In this document: one piece after another, positions 52,641-62,875 of the stretch | How positions within the stretch are numbered: the first letter of the stretch is position 1 | How the letters are laid out: each line of letters opens with the position of its first letter | Assembly: GCA_023150835.1 (NCBI GenBank) | Contig: JAKLKB010000005.1 | Coordinates: forward strand, 1 to 64,000 | Source of the DNA: Myxococcota bacterium | GTDB lineage: Bacteria > Myxococcota_C > UBA6777 | DNA length: 64,000 nt | Direction: 5' to 3' | Made by a program: the position numbers and the translations under genes | Notes under the pieces: model-generated | The model's database searches: none | Seen by the model: only the letters and a program-made list of their open reading frames with translations | Told to the model about the DNA's origin: nothing

Positions 52641-52940
52641 CCACCCAAAAAACCTCTCATCACCTTCTTTTGGCACCACCCACCACCCAAAAAACCTCTC
52701 ATCACCTTCTTTTGGCACTCCCTACCACCCAAAAAACCTCTCATCACCTTCTTTTGGCACTCCCTACCACCCAAAAAACCTCTCATCACCTTCTTTTGGC
52801 ACTCCCTACCACCCAAACCAACCTCCCATCACCTTCTTTTGGCACTCCCTACCACCCAAACCAACCTCTCATCACCTTCTTTTGGCACTCCCTACCACCC
52901 AAAAAACCTCTCATCACCTTCTTTTGGCACTCCCTACCAC
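52641..52940 (+). repeat. 42-43-bp minisatellite, seven units
   Basis: CCACCC markers fall at 52641, 52683, 52725, 52767, 52809, 52852, 52895 and 52937, giving periods of 42 (six) and 43 (two, at 52809 and 52852, with an extra base). Each unit contains CCTCTCATCACCTTCTTTTG. It has no palindrome of useful length. The rest of the 456-bp gap between the TPR gene and the zinc-motif gene contains no supported gene. Confidence 0.9.
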
Positions 52941-53077
52941 CCCTCAACTCGTCGTCGGCTTTTTTTGGAACCACCCAACATCGCTCAAAAATCCCCACCT
53001 ATTCAGTCTCTCCGCCTGTTCCCCTTCACAGCATACACACGCAGCAACCCCCGCCTTTCCGATCGGAACGCTCGGCG

Positions 53078-53746
53078 TTATTGCTGCCACAAAAACTTGG
53101 CCGCGTGCGAGCCACAGCAAAAGACATACGCGCTCCCTCCCCCAAAATTCATCGAGGTCTCGTACCTTGGCCCCTCCTCCAATTGGGCAATGAACGCCAT
53201 CCCTTTCCCACACGTCGGACACTCCGGGTCGTCGGCACTTTGTAACCAAGACGGCTGCCCGAACATCTGCCCTACGACTTTGCGACGCGCCACTTTATGC
53301 GCGTCCGCCCACGATTGACGGGCTGGATCGTAAACATCACCATCCTCATCCGCTTGGGCCTCCCAATCCACCATCTCCACACCGTACACATCCGACCGCA
53401 ACAACGGCGTCCCGCTTCCACCCACCTGTGGAGGCTCCCAGATCTTCCAACTATTCCCCACAACCACCATCGCCTTGTTTGCGCCTTGTTCGGCGTCCCA
53501 CGTCTCGCATGTATCCGCAGAACACATAAACAACAGCACCAACCGATCCAGCCGCTCCCCTTTTTCTGGAGCCAGCACCAACTGCCCCAAAAATTGCATC
53601 GGCTCTTTGCACTCCCGACAACACGGCCACACGGGCGTCGCTGCACGCGGAATCAACGGCCTACCCCCAAAACGACTCGCCAACGCCGTCTCTTGCGGAG
53701 CCTCTTTTGCTACCATCAAATGCACTGTACTTTTTTTGTTTTCCAT
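53078..53746 (-). CDS. Small zinc-motif protein, YwqG/DUF1963-like
   Basis: 222 residues. Cysteine clusters WPCCRECKEPMQF (about 41-53), CPTCGKGMAF and FCCGSH may bind zinc. The phrase RFGGRPLIPRAATPVWPCC and following MQFLGQLVL recall the YwqG/DUF1963 family, whose function is unknown. Compared with that family the protein is short and Cys-rich; the assignment is tentative. ATG 53746 has GGAGG seven bases upstream; ATG 53752 is too close. It is divergent from leuS. Confidence 0.7.
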   Translation of the reverse strand: MENKKSTVHLMVAKEAPQETALASRFGGRPLIPRAATPVWPCCRECKEPMQFLGQLVLAPEKGERLDRLVLLFMCSADTCETWDAEQGANKAMVVVGNSWKIWEPPQVGGSGTPLLRSDVYGVEMVDWEAQADEDGDVYDPARQSWADAHKVARRKVVGQMFGQPSWLQSADDPECPTCGKGMAFIAQLEEGPRYETSMNFGGGSAYVFCCGSHAAKFLWQQ

Positions 53747-53974
53747 CACCATGCCTCCATGCTTTGAGCCACGTCGGCATCTTGCCCTAATTTTTCATCC
53801 ACGCAAAGTCTCCTCTTCATCTCTCTCCACACCGCCTCCTAAAAATTTCGTAATTTCCGTCCTTTCCGCTCTTTCTGCGCCTTGACTGCTCCTTGTTACC
53901 TCGATCTTCTTGGCGGCGTTGAAGCTTCCCAAACCTTCCGTGTTTTCCGTGTTTTCCGTGGACTCGTTTTGGTC

Positions 53975-54003
53975 TTGACAGCAACCAGCGCGGCGGCTAA
54001 GGT
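53975..54003 (+). promoter_or_regulatory. Putative leuS promoter
   Basis: TTGACA (53975-53980), 17-bp spacer, TAAGGT (53998-54003; three of six -10 matches). The remaining part of the 328-bp gap to the zinc-motif gene carries a short CCGTGTTTTCCGTG duplication and no recognisable T-box or leader hairpin. Confidence 0.4.
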
Positions 54004-54074
54004 GTCCAACCCATCGAATCCTTGCGAAATCCTCCCGAAGAAACAAGACCCACGAAAAAAAGCGGAGCATGATC

Positions 54075-56594
54075 ATGGCAGAAGAGCAATATCGACCTCA
54101 CGATATCGAACAACGTTGGCAAGACTACTGGGAAAACCACAAAACATTCCGCGTGGTCGAAGACCCCACCAAGCCCAAATACTACGTCCTTGATATGTTC
54201 CCCTATCCATCGGGCGCAGGCTTGCACGTCGGCCATCCCGAAGGCTACACCGCAACAGATATCCTTTGTCGATACAAACGGATGCGTGGTTTCAACGTCT
54301 TGCATCCGATGGGATGGGACGCCTTTGGCCTCCCCGCAGAACGCTACGCCATGCGCACAGGCATCCATCCCGCTATCACCACACGCAAAAACATCGACAC
54401 CTTCCGCCGCCAGATCAAACGCTTGGGCTTTTCCTATGATTGGGATCGCGAAGTCGACACCACCGATCCCAACTACTACCAGTTCACCCAATGGATCTTC
54501 CTCAAGCTTTATGAACAAGGACTCGCTTATCAAGCCGAAGTCCCCGTCAATTGGTGTCCTGCCCAAGGCACCGTCCTCGCCAATGAAGAAGTCAAAGATG
54601 GCGTCTATGTCGAAACGGGCGATCCCGTCGAACGCCGCGTCATGAAACAATGGATGCTCAAGATCACCGCCTACGCACAACGCTTGCTTGATGACCTCGA
54701 CGAACTTGATTGGCCCGAAGGCATCAAAGCCATGCAACGCCATTGGATCGGTCGTTCCGAAGGGGCCGAAGTCGACTTCCGCGTCGCCGAAACCAACGAC
54801 ACCTTCCGTATCTTTACCACCCGCCCCGATACCCTCTACGGCGCAACGTATTGTGTACTCGCTCCCGAACACCCGCTGATCGCCAAGATCACACAACCCC
54901 ACCAACGCGATCAAGTCGAACAATACGTCCACACCGCTCGCAACAAACCTGACCGCGAACGCATCGACGAAGGCCGCCAAAAAACAGGCATCTGGACAGG
55001 CGCACACGCCATCAATCCCGTCAATGGACAGCCTATCCCCATCTACATCGCCGATTATGTCTTGATGCACTACGGCACAGGCGCGATCATGGCCGTCCCT
55101 GCGCACGATCAGCGCGATTGGGAATTCGCCAAAACCTACAACCTCCCCATCCTCGAAGTGGTCCAAGGTGGCGATATCACCACCGCTGCTTACGAAGGCG
55201 ACGGCTCCCACGTCAACAGCGACCTGATCGACGGACTCCACATCGACGATGCAAAACGCCGTATCATCGACTGGATCGAAGCACAAGGCTTGGGAACAGG
55301 CACCATCACCTATCGCCTCCGTGACTGGCTGTTTTCTCGACAACGTTATTGGGGCGAACCCTTCCCGATCTTGCACCTTGCCGACGGCACCATCAAGCCT
55401 ATGCCCTCGCAAGATCTGCCCTTGCTCTTGCCCGAACTCGAAGATTACCGACCCACCGAAGATGGACGACCACCCCTCGCACGCGCCCAAGAATGGGTCC
55501 GAACCCTCGATCCCGAAACAGGCATGGCCGCCGAACGCGAAACCAACACCATGCCCCAATGGGCCGGCTCTTGCTGGTATTACCTCCGTTATCTCGATCC
55601 CCACAACACCGAACTCCCCTTTGCTCCCGAAAAAGAACGCTATTGGATGCCTGTCGACCTCTACGTCGGCGGCGCTGAACACGCTGTCCTTCACCTCCTC
55701 TATTCGCGCTTTTGGCACAAAGTCCTCTTCGATTGTGGTCTCGTCTCCACCAAAGAGCCTTTCCAAAAACTCTTTAACCAAGGCATGATCCTCGCCTACA
55801 GCTACCAAAACCAAGCAGGCAAGTACTTTTCCCCCGAAGAAGCCACCGAAGAAGCCGGCAAGTGGTTCACCCGCGACACCCACGAACCCCTTCACACCCA
55901 GATCGAAAAGATGTCCAAGTCCCGCTACAACGTCGTGAACCCCGACGATGTGATCGCACACTACGGTGCAGACGCCATGCGCGCTTACGAGATGTTTATG
56001 GGCCCCCTCGATCAAGACAAACCTTGGAGCGACCAAGGGATGCAAGGCGTCTTTCGCTTTCTCGCCCGTGTCTGGCGGCTCTTTGTCAAAGATGGCTCCC
56101 TCCAACACAACCTCGACAACACGTATCCCTCTCCCGAAATCCAAAAGCTCCTCCACAAAACCATCAAAAAAGTCGGCGAAGATATCGAGTCCTTCAAATT
56201 CAACACCGCCATCGCCGCCCTCATGGAACTCACCAACGCTTGCTACAAACACGACGCTCTTCCCCGCGATCTGATCGAACAATTCACCCTGCTACTCTCC
56301 CCGATATGCCCCCACATCGCCGAAGAGATCTGGAGCCTCCTCGGTCATCCACACTCCCTCGCTTATGAGCCTTGGCCCTCCTACGATCCCGCCCTTGTTG
56401 TCGATGAAACCATCACCATTGTTGTCCAAGTCAACGGGAAACTCCGCGCCAAAATCGATGTCCCCCACGATATCGCTCCCGCTTCCCTCGAAAACCTCGC
56501 ACGCAACGATCCAAAGATCCTCGCCCTTCTCGAAGGCAAACCTCCCCGCAAAGTCATCGTTGTCCCGGGACGCCTCGTCAACATCGTCCTCTAA
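54075..56594 (+). CDS. leuS: Leucyl-tRNA synthetase
   Basis: 839 residues, close to bacterial LeuRS length (about 860). It charges tRNA-Leu with leucine using ATP. The class I motifs are present: HVGH from about residue 50 (HIGH equivalent, in [20 protein letters not shown]) and KMSKS from 612. The editing insert (CP1) lies about 220-420, and the C-terminal anticodon-binding and small appended domains are intact ([13 protein letters not shown] near the end). The start is ATG 54075, seven bases after CGGAG; ATG 54069 is too close to that site. It appears monocistronic. Confidence 0.97.
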   Translation: MAEEQYRPHDIEQRWQDYWENHKTFRVVEDPTKPKYYVLDMFPYPSGAGLHVGHPEGYTATDILCRYKRMRGFNVLHPMGWDAFGLPAERYAMRTGIHPAITTRKNIDTFRRQIKRLGFSYDWDREVDTTDPNYYQFTQWIFLKLYEQGLAYQAEVPVNWCPAQGTVLANEEVKDGVYVETGDPVERRVMKQWMLKITAYAQRLLDDLDELDWPEGIKAMQRHWIGRSEGAEVDFRVAETNDTFRIFTTRPDTLYGATYCVLAPEHPLIAKITQPHQRDQVEQYVHTARNKPDRERIDEGRQKTGIWTGAHAINPVNGQPIPIYIADYVLMHYGTGAIMAVPAHDQRDWEFAKTYNLPILEVVQGGDITTAAYEGDGSHVNSDLIDGLHIDDAKRRIIDWIEAQGLGTGTITYRLRDWLFSRQRYWGEPFPILHLADGTIKPMPSQDLPLLLPELEDYRPTEDGRPPLARAQEWVRTLDPETGMAAERETNTMPQWAGSCWYYLRYLDPHNTELPFAPEKERYWMPVDLYVGGAEHAVLHLLYSRFWHKVLFDCGLVSTKEPFQKLFNQGMILAYSYQNQAGKYFSPEEATEEAGKWFTRDTHEPLHTQIEKMSKSRYNVVNPDDVIAHYGADAMRAYEMFMGPLDQDKPWSDQGMQGVFRFLARVWRLFVKDGSLQHNLDNTYPSPEIQKLLHKTIKKVGEDIESFKFNTAIAALMELTNACYKHDALPRDLIEQFTLLLSPICPHIAEEIWSLLGHPHSLAYEPWPSYDPALVVDETITIVVQVNGKLRAKIDVPHDIAPASLENLARNDPKILALLEGKPPRKVIVVPGRLVNIVL

Positions 56595-56790
56595 CGCCTC
56601 GCAAACAGCCCAACCATTGCACCAAATCCAAGGTGCCTCGTCGAGTCCTTTAACGCCTCCTCTCGTCATCCTCCGCCCAAAAAAATTCTTGCTCTCCAAC
56701 CCAAAAGTAGCGATACTCTCGCTTTTGTGCGTATCAACACCGACACACACAACCAAACGCACCACGCACCTGTCGAGATCGAAGAAAAAA

Positions 56791-56951
56791 GGAGTCACGC
56801 AGTTGAAAAAACCCGTGTTCGCGGCACTTCAAGCGAGAGAGTCGCTGGGTTGAAAACCTGTGCTCTGTTCGCCGATACGGGGTCAAGGGGCGACAGTCCC
56901 TTGCGGGGTGTGGTGCCGCGCCCCACAAAAACAGCCCAACTGCGTCACTCC
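56791..56951 (+). repeat. Family B structured repeat, copy 6, with both inverted ends
   Basis: The left end GGAGTCACGCAGTTG (56791-56805) and right end CAACTGCGTCACTCC (56937-56951) are inverted repeats with one mismatch. The core has TTCGCGGCACTTCAAGCG and CCGATACGGGGTCAAGG. This is the most complete copy and finishes 38 bp before the kinase start. The other bases of the 395-bp leuS-kinase gap hold nothing recognisable. Confidence 0.75.
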
Positions 56952-56989
56952 CACCAAAAAAACTCAAGCAGCAAAGCGGGTACGGCTGT

Positions 56990-59125
56990 ATGTGGATTGA
57001 ACCGCATGATCTGATCGGACGACAAGTCGGAAAGTACCGATTCCTTGAACGCATCGGGCGCGGAGGGATGGCCTTTGTGTACCGAGGAGAACACGTCGAC
57101 ATGGCCCAACCCATCGCGATCAAAGTTCTCTTCCAAAAACACAGTCAGTCCCCCGAAAAACGCGCTCGCTTTCATCGCGAAGCCCAACTCCAATTCCGAT
57201 TGCGTCATCCCCATCTTGTCCGTAGTTTCGACCTGATCGATGAGCAAGGCATCCTCGGCATCGTCATGGATTGGGTTGATGGATTCGACCTCGCGACCCA
57301 CACCGAACAACATGGCGGACGCCTCGGACTCACCGACCTCAAACCCCTGTTTTTCCCAGTCCTTGAAGTCGTCCACTACGCCCACCGCCAAGGCATCATC
57401 CACCGCGACCTCAAACCCGCCAACATCCTCATCGAACACCGCGAAGGACAAACCATCCCCAAAGTCCTTGACTTCGGCATCGCCAAACTTCTCAACGACA
57501 CCGAATGGCAAACCGAAGAAGGTGTCCTCCTCGGTACACCCGCTTACCTTGCCCCCGAACAAGCCGAACGCGCCCAAATTGACCACCGCGTCGATATCTA
57601 CGCCCTCGGTATCACCTTCTACCAACTCGCCACAGGACAACTCCCCTTCTCTGGAGAAACTGTCCTCGAAGTCCTCCTCGCACACCGCGACAAAAATCCA
57701 CCCCCCATGCGCTTTTGGGATCCCGCCATCCCACCCTCCATCGACTACGTCATCCAAAAAGCCCTCGCCAAAAACCCCAACGAACGCTTTGAAAACTGCG
57801 ATGTCTTTGCCGATGCCCTTCAAGCCGCCTACGTCAACGAACACTATCCCTTTGTCTCCTTAAACGCCCGTGCATCCGAATCCATCGCCAGCACAAAAAC
57901 CGAAATCTCTCTCTCCCCTCACCTTCGCAACCTCGAACCCTCTGCCTCTTCTTTGCCCGATCCACAACTCTTTCCCCGCCTCGCTGCACTTGCCAAACAT
58001 CGCCCACCACCCGACCCATCACCTCAACCCCTCCCCAACCCCCAAAACCCTTCCCCCCTCTCCACCACTTGGAGCCCACCCATCCCTTCTCCTCTCTTGC
58101 TCCCCACCGAAGATACGCCCACCCTCACTCCCCCCAAACCACTCAAAAACACCTTCACTCAGATCACACAGATCTCCCTCGCCGCTTTTTCCGCACCCCC
58201 TCAAACAACCAGCACAACCTCCCGAAACAACAACGCTTTACTGACACCTCACACACCCAGCCACAACGCTTCGCCCATGCCTCGCACACCCATGCCTCGC
58301 ACACCCAGCCACAACGCTTCACCCATGCCTCGCACACCCATGCCTCGCACACCCAGCCACGAAGCCTTACCCACCGTACCCTCCCCAAGCTACGACGCTT
58401 TGCCCACCGTACCCTCCCCAAGCTACGGCGAGTTGCCCACCGTACCCTCCCCAAGCTACGGCGATTTGCCCACCGTACCCTCCTCCCCAAGCTACGGCAG
58501 CCTCTCTGCCGCCATCACCCCTCCTCACAAGCTCTCTGCTCCACCTCTTTCTTCTCGAATCATCTCACCCACCGATCCAACCGACGTCTCGCCCCCTCCA
58601 AACCATCCGCTCTCACCTCTATCCGAATCTCTCCGTCTTCTCGATCCCAACGACGAGATCGACTCCATGATCCTTCGCCTCTATCAATCCCCGCCGCCCT
58701 CCGATCCACCCACACCCGACCACTCGACACCCATCCCGCCTCTTTCCCCTCCTGCCGACTCGCCGCATCGCCTCGACTTCACGCCAGAACAACTCCCCTC
58801 CTCTTTTCTTTCTGAGCCGGTCTCTTCCGAGGGTATTGATCGCACAAACAACGCTCCTCTCACCTCCCATCCAAGCACCCGCCTCCCCGCTCACCCCTCT
58901 TTCGACGTGAAGCCTTCGAGGAACCCAACGGGCGCACCGACCCGCCTCCCCGCTCCCCCCTCTTTCGACTCGTCGCTCCCCTCACACACCACAGCCCGAA
59001 ACGCCGTCCCTCCCCAAAAAAACCTCTCCGCCAAACCAGAAGGCTTCGACTTTCGCATCGCACTGTTTTTTGGCCTGCTGATCGGCTTCCTTCTCTTTCT
59101 CGTCGTCCGCTTCTTCCCCCGATAA
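56990..59125 (+). CDS. Eukaryotic-type Ser/Thr protein kinase with C-terminal TM
   Basis: 711 residues. The N-terminal kinase domain (about 12-280) is complete: IGRGGMAFVYRG, Lys in IAIKVLF, HRDLKPAN (from 138, Asp140), DFGIAK, GTPAYLAPEQ and DIYALGITF. A long Pro/Ser/Thr-rich linker follows, with repeats of SPMPRTPMPRTPS and TVPSPSYxxLP type. The protein ends in a single TM segment (ALFFGLLIGFLLFLVVRFF), a tail anchor with the kinase inside the cell. Substrates are unknown. Its TAA stop is the terminal TAA of a family A repeat. The start is weakly supported by upstream GCGGG, and a family B repeat sits in its leader. Confidence 0.9.
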   Translation: MWIEPHDLIGRQVGKYRFLERIGRGGMAFVYRGEHVDMAQPIAIKVLFQKHSQSPEKRARFHREAQLQFRLRHPHLVRSFDLIDEQGILGIVMDWVDGFDLATHTEQHGGRLGLTDLKPLFFPVLEVVHYAHRQGIIHRDLKPANILIEHREGQTIPKVLDFGIAKLLNDTEWQTEEGVLLGTPAYLAPEQAERAQIDHRVDIYALGITFYQLATGQLPFSGETVLEVLLAHRDKNPPPMRFWDPAIPPSIDYVIQKALAKNPNERFENCDVFADALQAAYVNEHYPFVSLNARASESIASTKTEISLSPHLRNLEPSASSLPDPQLFPRLAALAKHRPPPDPSPQPLPNPQNPSPLSTTWSPPIPSPLLLPTEDTPTLTPPKPLKNTFTQITQISLAAFSAPPQTTSTTSRNNNALLTPHTPSHNASPMPRTPMPRTPSHNASPMPRTPMPRTPSHEALPTVPSPSYDALPTVPSPSYGELPTVPSPSYGDLPTVPSSPSYGSLSAAITPPHKLSAPPLSSRIISPTDPTDVSPPPNHPLSPLSESLRLLDPNDEIDSMILRLYQSPPPSDPPTPDHSTPIPPLSPPADSPHRLDFTPEQLPSSFLSEPVSSEGIDRTNNAPLTSHPSTRLPAHPSFDVKPSRNPTGAPTRLPAPPSFDSSLPSHTTARNAVPPQKNLSAKPEGFDFRIALFFGLLIGFLLFLVVRFFPR
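58255..58500 (+). repeat. Tandem repeats in the kinase linker
   Basis: Two arrays adjoin: CACCCATGCCTCGCACACCC-type units, then four ACCGTACCCTCCCCAAGCTA-type units of about 30 bp. Both keep the reading frame and encode Pro/Ser/Thr-rich segments. Confidence 0.8.
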
Positions 59126-59243
59126 TACGATATCCGCGAGATGTGTTACCGAAGATGGGCGCGGAGATACCCTGTGATTGGGCAGCCACACCTGTCCGCC
59201 TCTACATCTTTACGATCACACTACAGGCGGATTTCGTATTATC
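59121..59243 (+). repeat. Family A inverted-end repeat, copy R5, best-preserved
   Basis: GATAATACGATATCCGC (59121-59137) and GCGGATTTCGTATTATC (59227-59243) are 17-bp inverted ends with one mismatch. GGGCAG/CTGTCCGCC-type hairpin arms lie between. Bases 59123-59125 are the TAA stop codon of the upstream kinase. It lies between convergent kinase and ppc genes. Confidence 0.8.
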
Positions 59244-59284
59244 CGCCCCTTCCCCCGAGAATCCACCTCTTTCGCACCGAGGGA

Positions 59285-62104
59285 TCAGCCCGTACTCTTC
59301 AAGCCGCCTGCAACGCCACCGATGGTAAGAAATACGTCTCGCATCAATTGCTGTGCTTCCAAAGAATTGGGATCGCCAAGACCGCGCAACTGCCGCAACA
59401 ATCGGATCTGCAAAAAATTCAACGGATCGATGTACGGGTTGCGCAGCGCGATCAAACGCTGCAACATCGGTCGATTGTCCAACAGAGTTTTGTGCTCGCT
59501 GACTTGCAACACCCAATGCGTCGACTCATCAAAGGATTCTTTGATATGCGAAAACACCTTGTGCCGGATCTGCGCATCTTCGACCAACATCGAATAATGC
59601 TCCGCGATCCCCATGTCTGCTTTACACAACGAAAGTTCTGCGTTGTTCACAAGACTGTAAAAGAACGGCCAGTCCCGATACATCTCTCGCAACAACGCCA
59701 ACCGCGATGCACTTGACGCAAAACAACGAAACGCTTCGCCGATCCCGTACCATCCCGGCAACGCATGACGCGACTGCATCCAACTAAACACCCAAGGAAT
59801 CGCCCGCAACTGCGCGATCGTCGAAGACGCCGAACGCCTCGCAGGGCGAGAACCCAAACGCAATTGACTCAGTTCGTTGATCGGCGTGGCTTGGCTCCAA
59901 TACACCAAAGTGTCGGGATCCTCGTACACAAAGCGCCGATACGCCGCACGCGCCACTTCTGCAAGCTCGTCCATCGCTTCACGCCAAGATGCCTTCGGAG
60001 CCACTTGTTCGGGATGAACAGGGCAACTTGCGATCAACACCGCATGAAGCACTTGTTCCAAGTGCCGCCTTGCCACTTCGGGATGTCCATAACGCTGATC
60101 GATCACTTCGCCCTGTTCGGTGATCCGGATCCGACCGTTGATGGTGTCGGGTGGCTGCGCCAAGATCCCTTGGTTGGCAGGCCCGCCCCCTCGGGCGATC
60201 GTCCCTCCCCGCCCATGAAACAATGTCAGCGCCACACCATGCGCCCGACAACAACGGGCGATCTCTTCTTGGGCTTTATACAGCTCCCAGTTCGCCGACA
60301 CAAAACCCGCGTCCTTGTTGCTGTCCGAATAACCGATCATCACGATCTGCTGCATCCCGCAATCGCGCAAATGTTGCGCATACAACGGATGTGTAAACAT
60401 CTCCGTCAAGATCGCTGGTGCCGCCCGAAGATCCGCCACCGTCTCAAACAACGGCGCGATCTTCATCGTCTCCCCACCATCCCGACGCAAGCTCAATCCC
60501 GACCAACGCGCCAACAACAACACGCTCAACAGATCATCCACACCGTTGGTCATGCTGATGATGTACGGCCCCAAGATATCCGCCCCATACACATCCACAC
60601 CCCGACGCAACAACCGAAACAACTCCACCGTATCTTGCGCCTCTTGCGATAAACCCTGAAGCATCGAAAGATCGGGCGGCCAACACCCCAACTGCGCCGT
60701 CAACCATCCGATCCGCTCCTCCCGCTTCATCTCGCCATAACCTTCGCAGATCCCCATCCGATCAAACAATTCGTTCAATACACTGCGGTTTGAATCGCTC
60801 AACTGTCGGATATCCAGCCGCATCGCTCGCAAGCCAAACCCTTCAGCTTGATGCAAATATCCCCGTAACTCCGCCGAAGACGCCGCATCAAAACCATGCG
60901 CTTCAAGCTGGTGCAACATCTCTCGCAAAGGCTCACTCAACTGTTCGCTCTTGCGCAAATACGGCGACTCTTCTCCTACCTCTCCCAACAAACGCGGCTT
61001 GATCTTTTCTTTCTTTGCTTCTTCTAGATCTGCCGCCAACAACGCCATCCGCTGCCGAAACGGCTCCTCTGGATAACGTTCCGCGATATACATCGCATAT
61101 TTCTCAGGCCGCGTACTCCCCGTCAGCGCCGCCACCACCTCCTCCTCCAACCCCAACAACTCCTGCGAAACGCTCATATAACGGTCGAGATCCAACGCCG
61201 TCTGCCAATGCCGCTCCAACGCACGCCGACGATGCCAACGCAACGCAGAAGCCGTCGTCTCTGCCGTCACGTTTGGGTTCCCGTCTCGATCTCCCCCGAT
61301 CCACGAACCAAATGACAAAAACCGCCTTGGGGGTTTCACCGTCGGATAATACCGACGCAATGACGAAAGAAACGCCTCGTACACTTGCGGCAACACCTGC
61401 CACAACGTCGCCTCCAAGTAGTACAACCCCGTCCATACTTCATCCAACACGGTCGGAGCGGTCTTTGCGGCACGTTCTGTCACCCATAACGTCGTGATCT
61501 CCCCGCGTATCCGCTCCAACATCTCCTCGCGCTCGCTCGGCAAGAGATGCCTTACTTCCATCTCCAGCATGGTATTCGCCACTTGCCGCAGCTTCGCAAG
61601 GACGGTTCGACGCTTAGGCTCTGTTGGGTGCGCTGTAAACACCAACTCCACTTCCAGTTCATCCACGATCCGTTGCACTTGCTCTGCGCTCACACCGCGA
61701 TCTCGCAACGTACAAAACGCATCCGCCAACGACTCCCGCAACGGCGTCGGATGGCTCGCCCTTTGACGCCCCCGCAACATCCGAACCCGATGATGCTCCT
61801 CCGCCAGATTCACCAACTCAAAATGCGCTGTAAACGCCCGCGCAGCCTCGCTTACCTCTCGCGAGGTCAACGTCGCCACACGCTCCATCAACGCCTTCTC
61901 GGTCTCCTCATGCCTTGTGCGACCTCGCTCCTCGTCCAACCGCCTCCGCCGCGTCAACGCCAAGATCTCATCCAGCCGCCCGACGATCTCCGCACCTGCG
62001 TGCTTTTCCATCGCTACGTGCAACATCCCCGTCAACAACAACACATCCGCCTGAAACGACGACAACTGCTCCCGCGTTAACGCATCCTCCTCAAACCGCT
62101 CCAC
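59285..62104 (-). CDS. ppc: Phosphoenolpyruvate carboxylase
   Basis: 939 residues from GTG 62104, near the usual 880-930. It carboxylates PEP with bicarbonate to oxaloacetate, replenishing the TCA cycle. The catalytic His in FTAHPTEPKRRT is present, with GGDRDGNPNVTAETT, the IGYSDSNKDAGF motif and HGRGGTIARGGGP. The C-terminus extends about 25 residues beyond the common end. GTG 62104 is chosen because AGGGAGG lies just upstream; ATG 62218 would add 38 residues of atypical sequence. It is divergent from the GAF gene. Confidence 0.95.
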   Translation of the reverse strand: MERFEEDALTREQLSSFQADVLLLTGMLHVAMEKHAGAEIVGRLDEILALTRRRRLDEERGRTRHEETEKALMERVATLTSREVSEAARAFTAHFELVNLAEEHHRVRMLRGRQRASHPTPLRESLADAFCTLRDRGVSAEQVQRIVDELEVELVFTAHPTEPKRRTVLAKLRQVANTMLEMEVRHLLPSEREEMLERIRGEITTLWVTERAAKTAPTVLDEVWTGLYYLEATLWQVLPQVYEAFLSSLRRYYPTVKPPRRFLSFGSWIGGDRDGNPNVTAETTASALRWHRRRALERHWQTALDLDRYMSVSQELLGLEEEVVAALTGSTRPEKYAMYIAERYPEEPFRQRMALLAADLEEAKKEKIKPRLLGEVGEESPYLRKSEQLSEPLREMLHQLEAHGFDAASSAELRGYLHQAEGFGLRAMRLDIRQLSDSNRSVLNELFDRMGICEGYGEMKREERIGWLTAQLGCWPPDLSMLQGLSQEAQDTVELFRLLRRGVDVYGADILGPYIISMTNGVDDLLSVLLLARWSGLSLRRDGGETMKIAPLFETVADLRAAPAILTEMFTHPLYAQHLRDCGMQQIVMIGYSDSNKDAGFVSANWELYKAQEEIARCCRAHGVALTLFHGRGGTIARGGGPANQGILAQPPDTINGRIRITEQGEVIDQRYGHPEVARRHLEQVLHAVLIASCPVHPEQVAPKASWREAMDELAEVARAAYRRFVYEDPDTLVYWSQATPINELSQLRLGSRPARRSASSTIAQLRAIPWVFSWMQSRHALPGWYGIGEAFRCFASSASRLALLREMYRDWPFFYSLVNNAELSLCKADMGIAEHYSMLVEDAQIRHKVFSHIKESFDESTHWVLQVSEHKTLLDNRPMLQRLIALRNPYIDPLNFLQIRLLRQLRGLGDPNSLEAQQLMRDVFLTIGGVAGGLKSTG

Positions 62105-62248
62105 CTTCCGTTCCTCCCTATCCTTCGTTGAAAACACGCTCTCACGCCAACGATCCTCTCGCCTAACCACACACCGAAACGATCCGCGCAAATTTCGTGA
62201 ACACCTTTGCTCGATCATTCGACAAAGCCACCGAAGACTCTAGCCTCC

Positions 62249-62264
62249 GACACAAAAATGTGTC
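62249..62264. promoter_or_regulatory. Dyad between divergent ppc and GAF genes
   Basis: GACACA-AAAA-TGTGTC is a perfect 6-bp-arm dyad centred between two divergent genes, a plausible binding site for a dimeric regulator. No flanking regulator gene is visible, so the assignment rests on symmetry alone. Nothing else is recognisable in this 263-bp gap. Confidence 0.3.
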
Positions 62265-62367
62265 AACTTTCCAAGACTCACCGCTGCTCCGAGCCGAATC
62301 GCATCTTTGCACAATACAACACGCTCGGGCGCATCTTTTTTCCTTTCGGACCTTGTAGGAAGACAAC

Positions 62368-62862
62368 ATGTCACAAAGTGCTTTTGATGAAGCTCGCCAA
62401 ACTGCCGCCGCCAGCGCCAAACAGATCGCGCAAAAACTCGGGCTGCGCTCGGACGAAGTCTCCATCCTCCTTTGCAGTTCGGATGGTTCTTCGCTGCGCT
62501 TCCTCTACCCTGAAGCTCTCTTCAAAACGGGCATCCGCCTTCCCAACGACCGCAACTCGCTCGCTGGACAGGCCATCTACTACCAAAAACCACAACTCCA
62601 CAACAACATGACCCAAATCAAGCGTATGGCCTTCTTTGAGCGCGTCAAAACAGGCGAAGAATCCCCCACCCCCATCCAAAAAATGCTCACCCTCCCGATC
62701 CTCAACGGAAACAACGTCACCGCCATCGTCCAATGCAGCCGAAAAGCCAAAACCCTCGAAGAAGCCGGCCCCGACTTCACCAAAGACGATATCGCCGCAC
62801 TCGCAGAAGATCTCTTCGAGATCGCCACCCTCCTCCCTCTCCTTCGCCCCACCGACTTTTAA
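62368..62862 (+). CDS. Small GAF-domain protein
   Basis: 164 residues, almost entirely one GAF-like domain: DEVSILLCSSDGSSLRFLYPEA, NSLAGQAIYYQKPQLHNNM and MLTLPILNGNNVTAIVQCSRK are the characteristic strand and turn segments. GAF domains bind small molecules or act in dimer signalling; the ligand is unknown and there is no output domain. ATG 62368 has TAGGAAG upstream. The gene is convergent with the nuclease gene, only 13 bp between stops. Confidence 0.85.
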   Translation: MSQSAFDEARQTAAASAKQIAQKLGLRSDEVSILLCSSDGSSLRFLYPEALFKTGIRLPNDRNSLAGQAIYYQKPQLHNNMTQIKRMAFFERVKTGEESPTPIQKMLTLPILNGNNVTAIVQCSRKAKTLEEAGPDFTKDDIAALAEDLFEIATLLPLLRPTDF

Positions 62863-62875
62863 CCACAAATCCCCG

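Noticed and set aside
52418-52816. A repetitive minus-strand frame encoding MRGFLGGRECQKKV units
   Set aside because: Its frame is broken by the 43-bp units and it overlaps the TPR gene end; it is a minisatellite, not a gene.
52641-52940. Possible CRISPR array
   Set aside because: Units are contiguous with no unique spacers and no cas gene is present.
53997-56282. A 761-codon open frame antisense to leuS
   Set aside because: It mirrors the synthetase gene and its periodicity follows the leuS codon pattern; no ribosome site or domain, so treated as a shadow.
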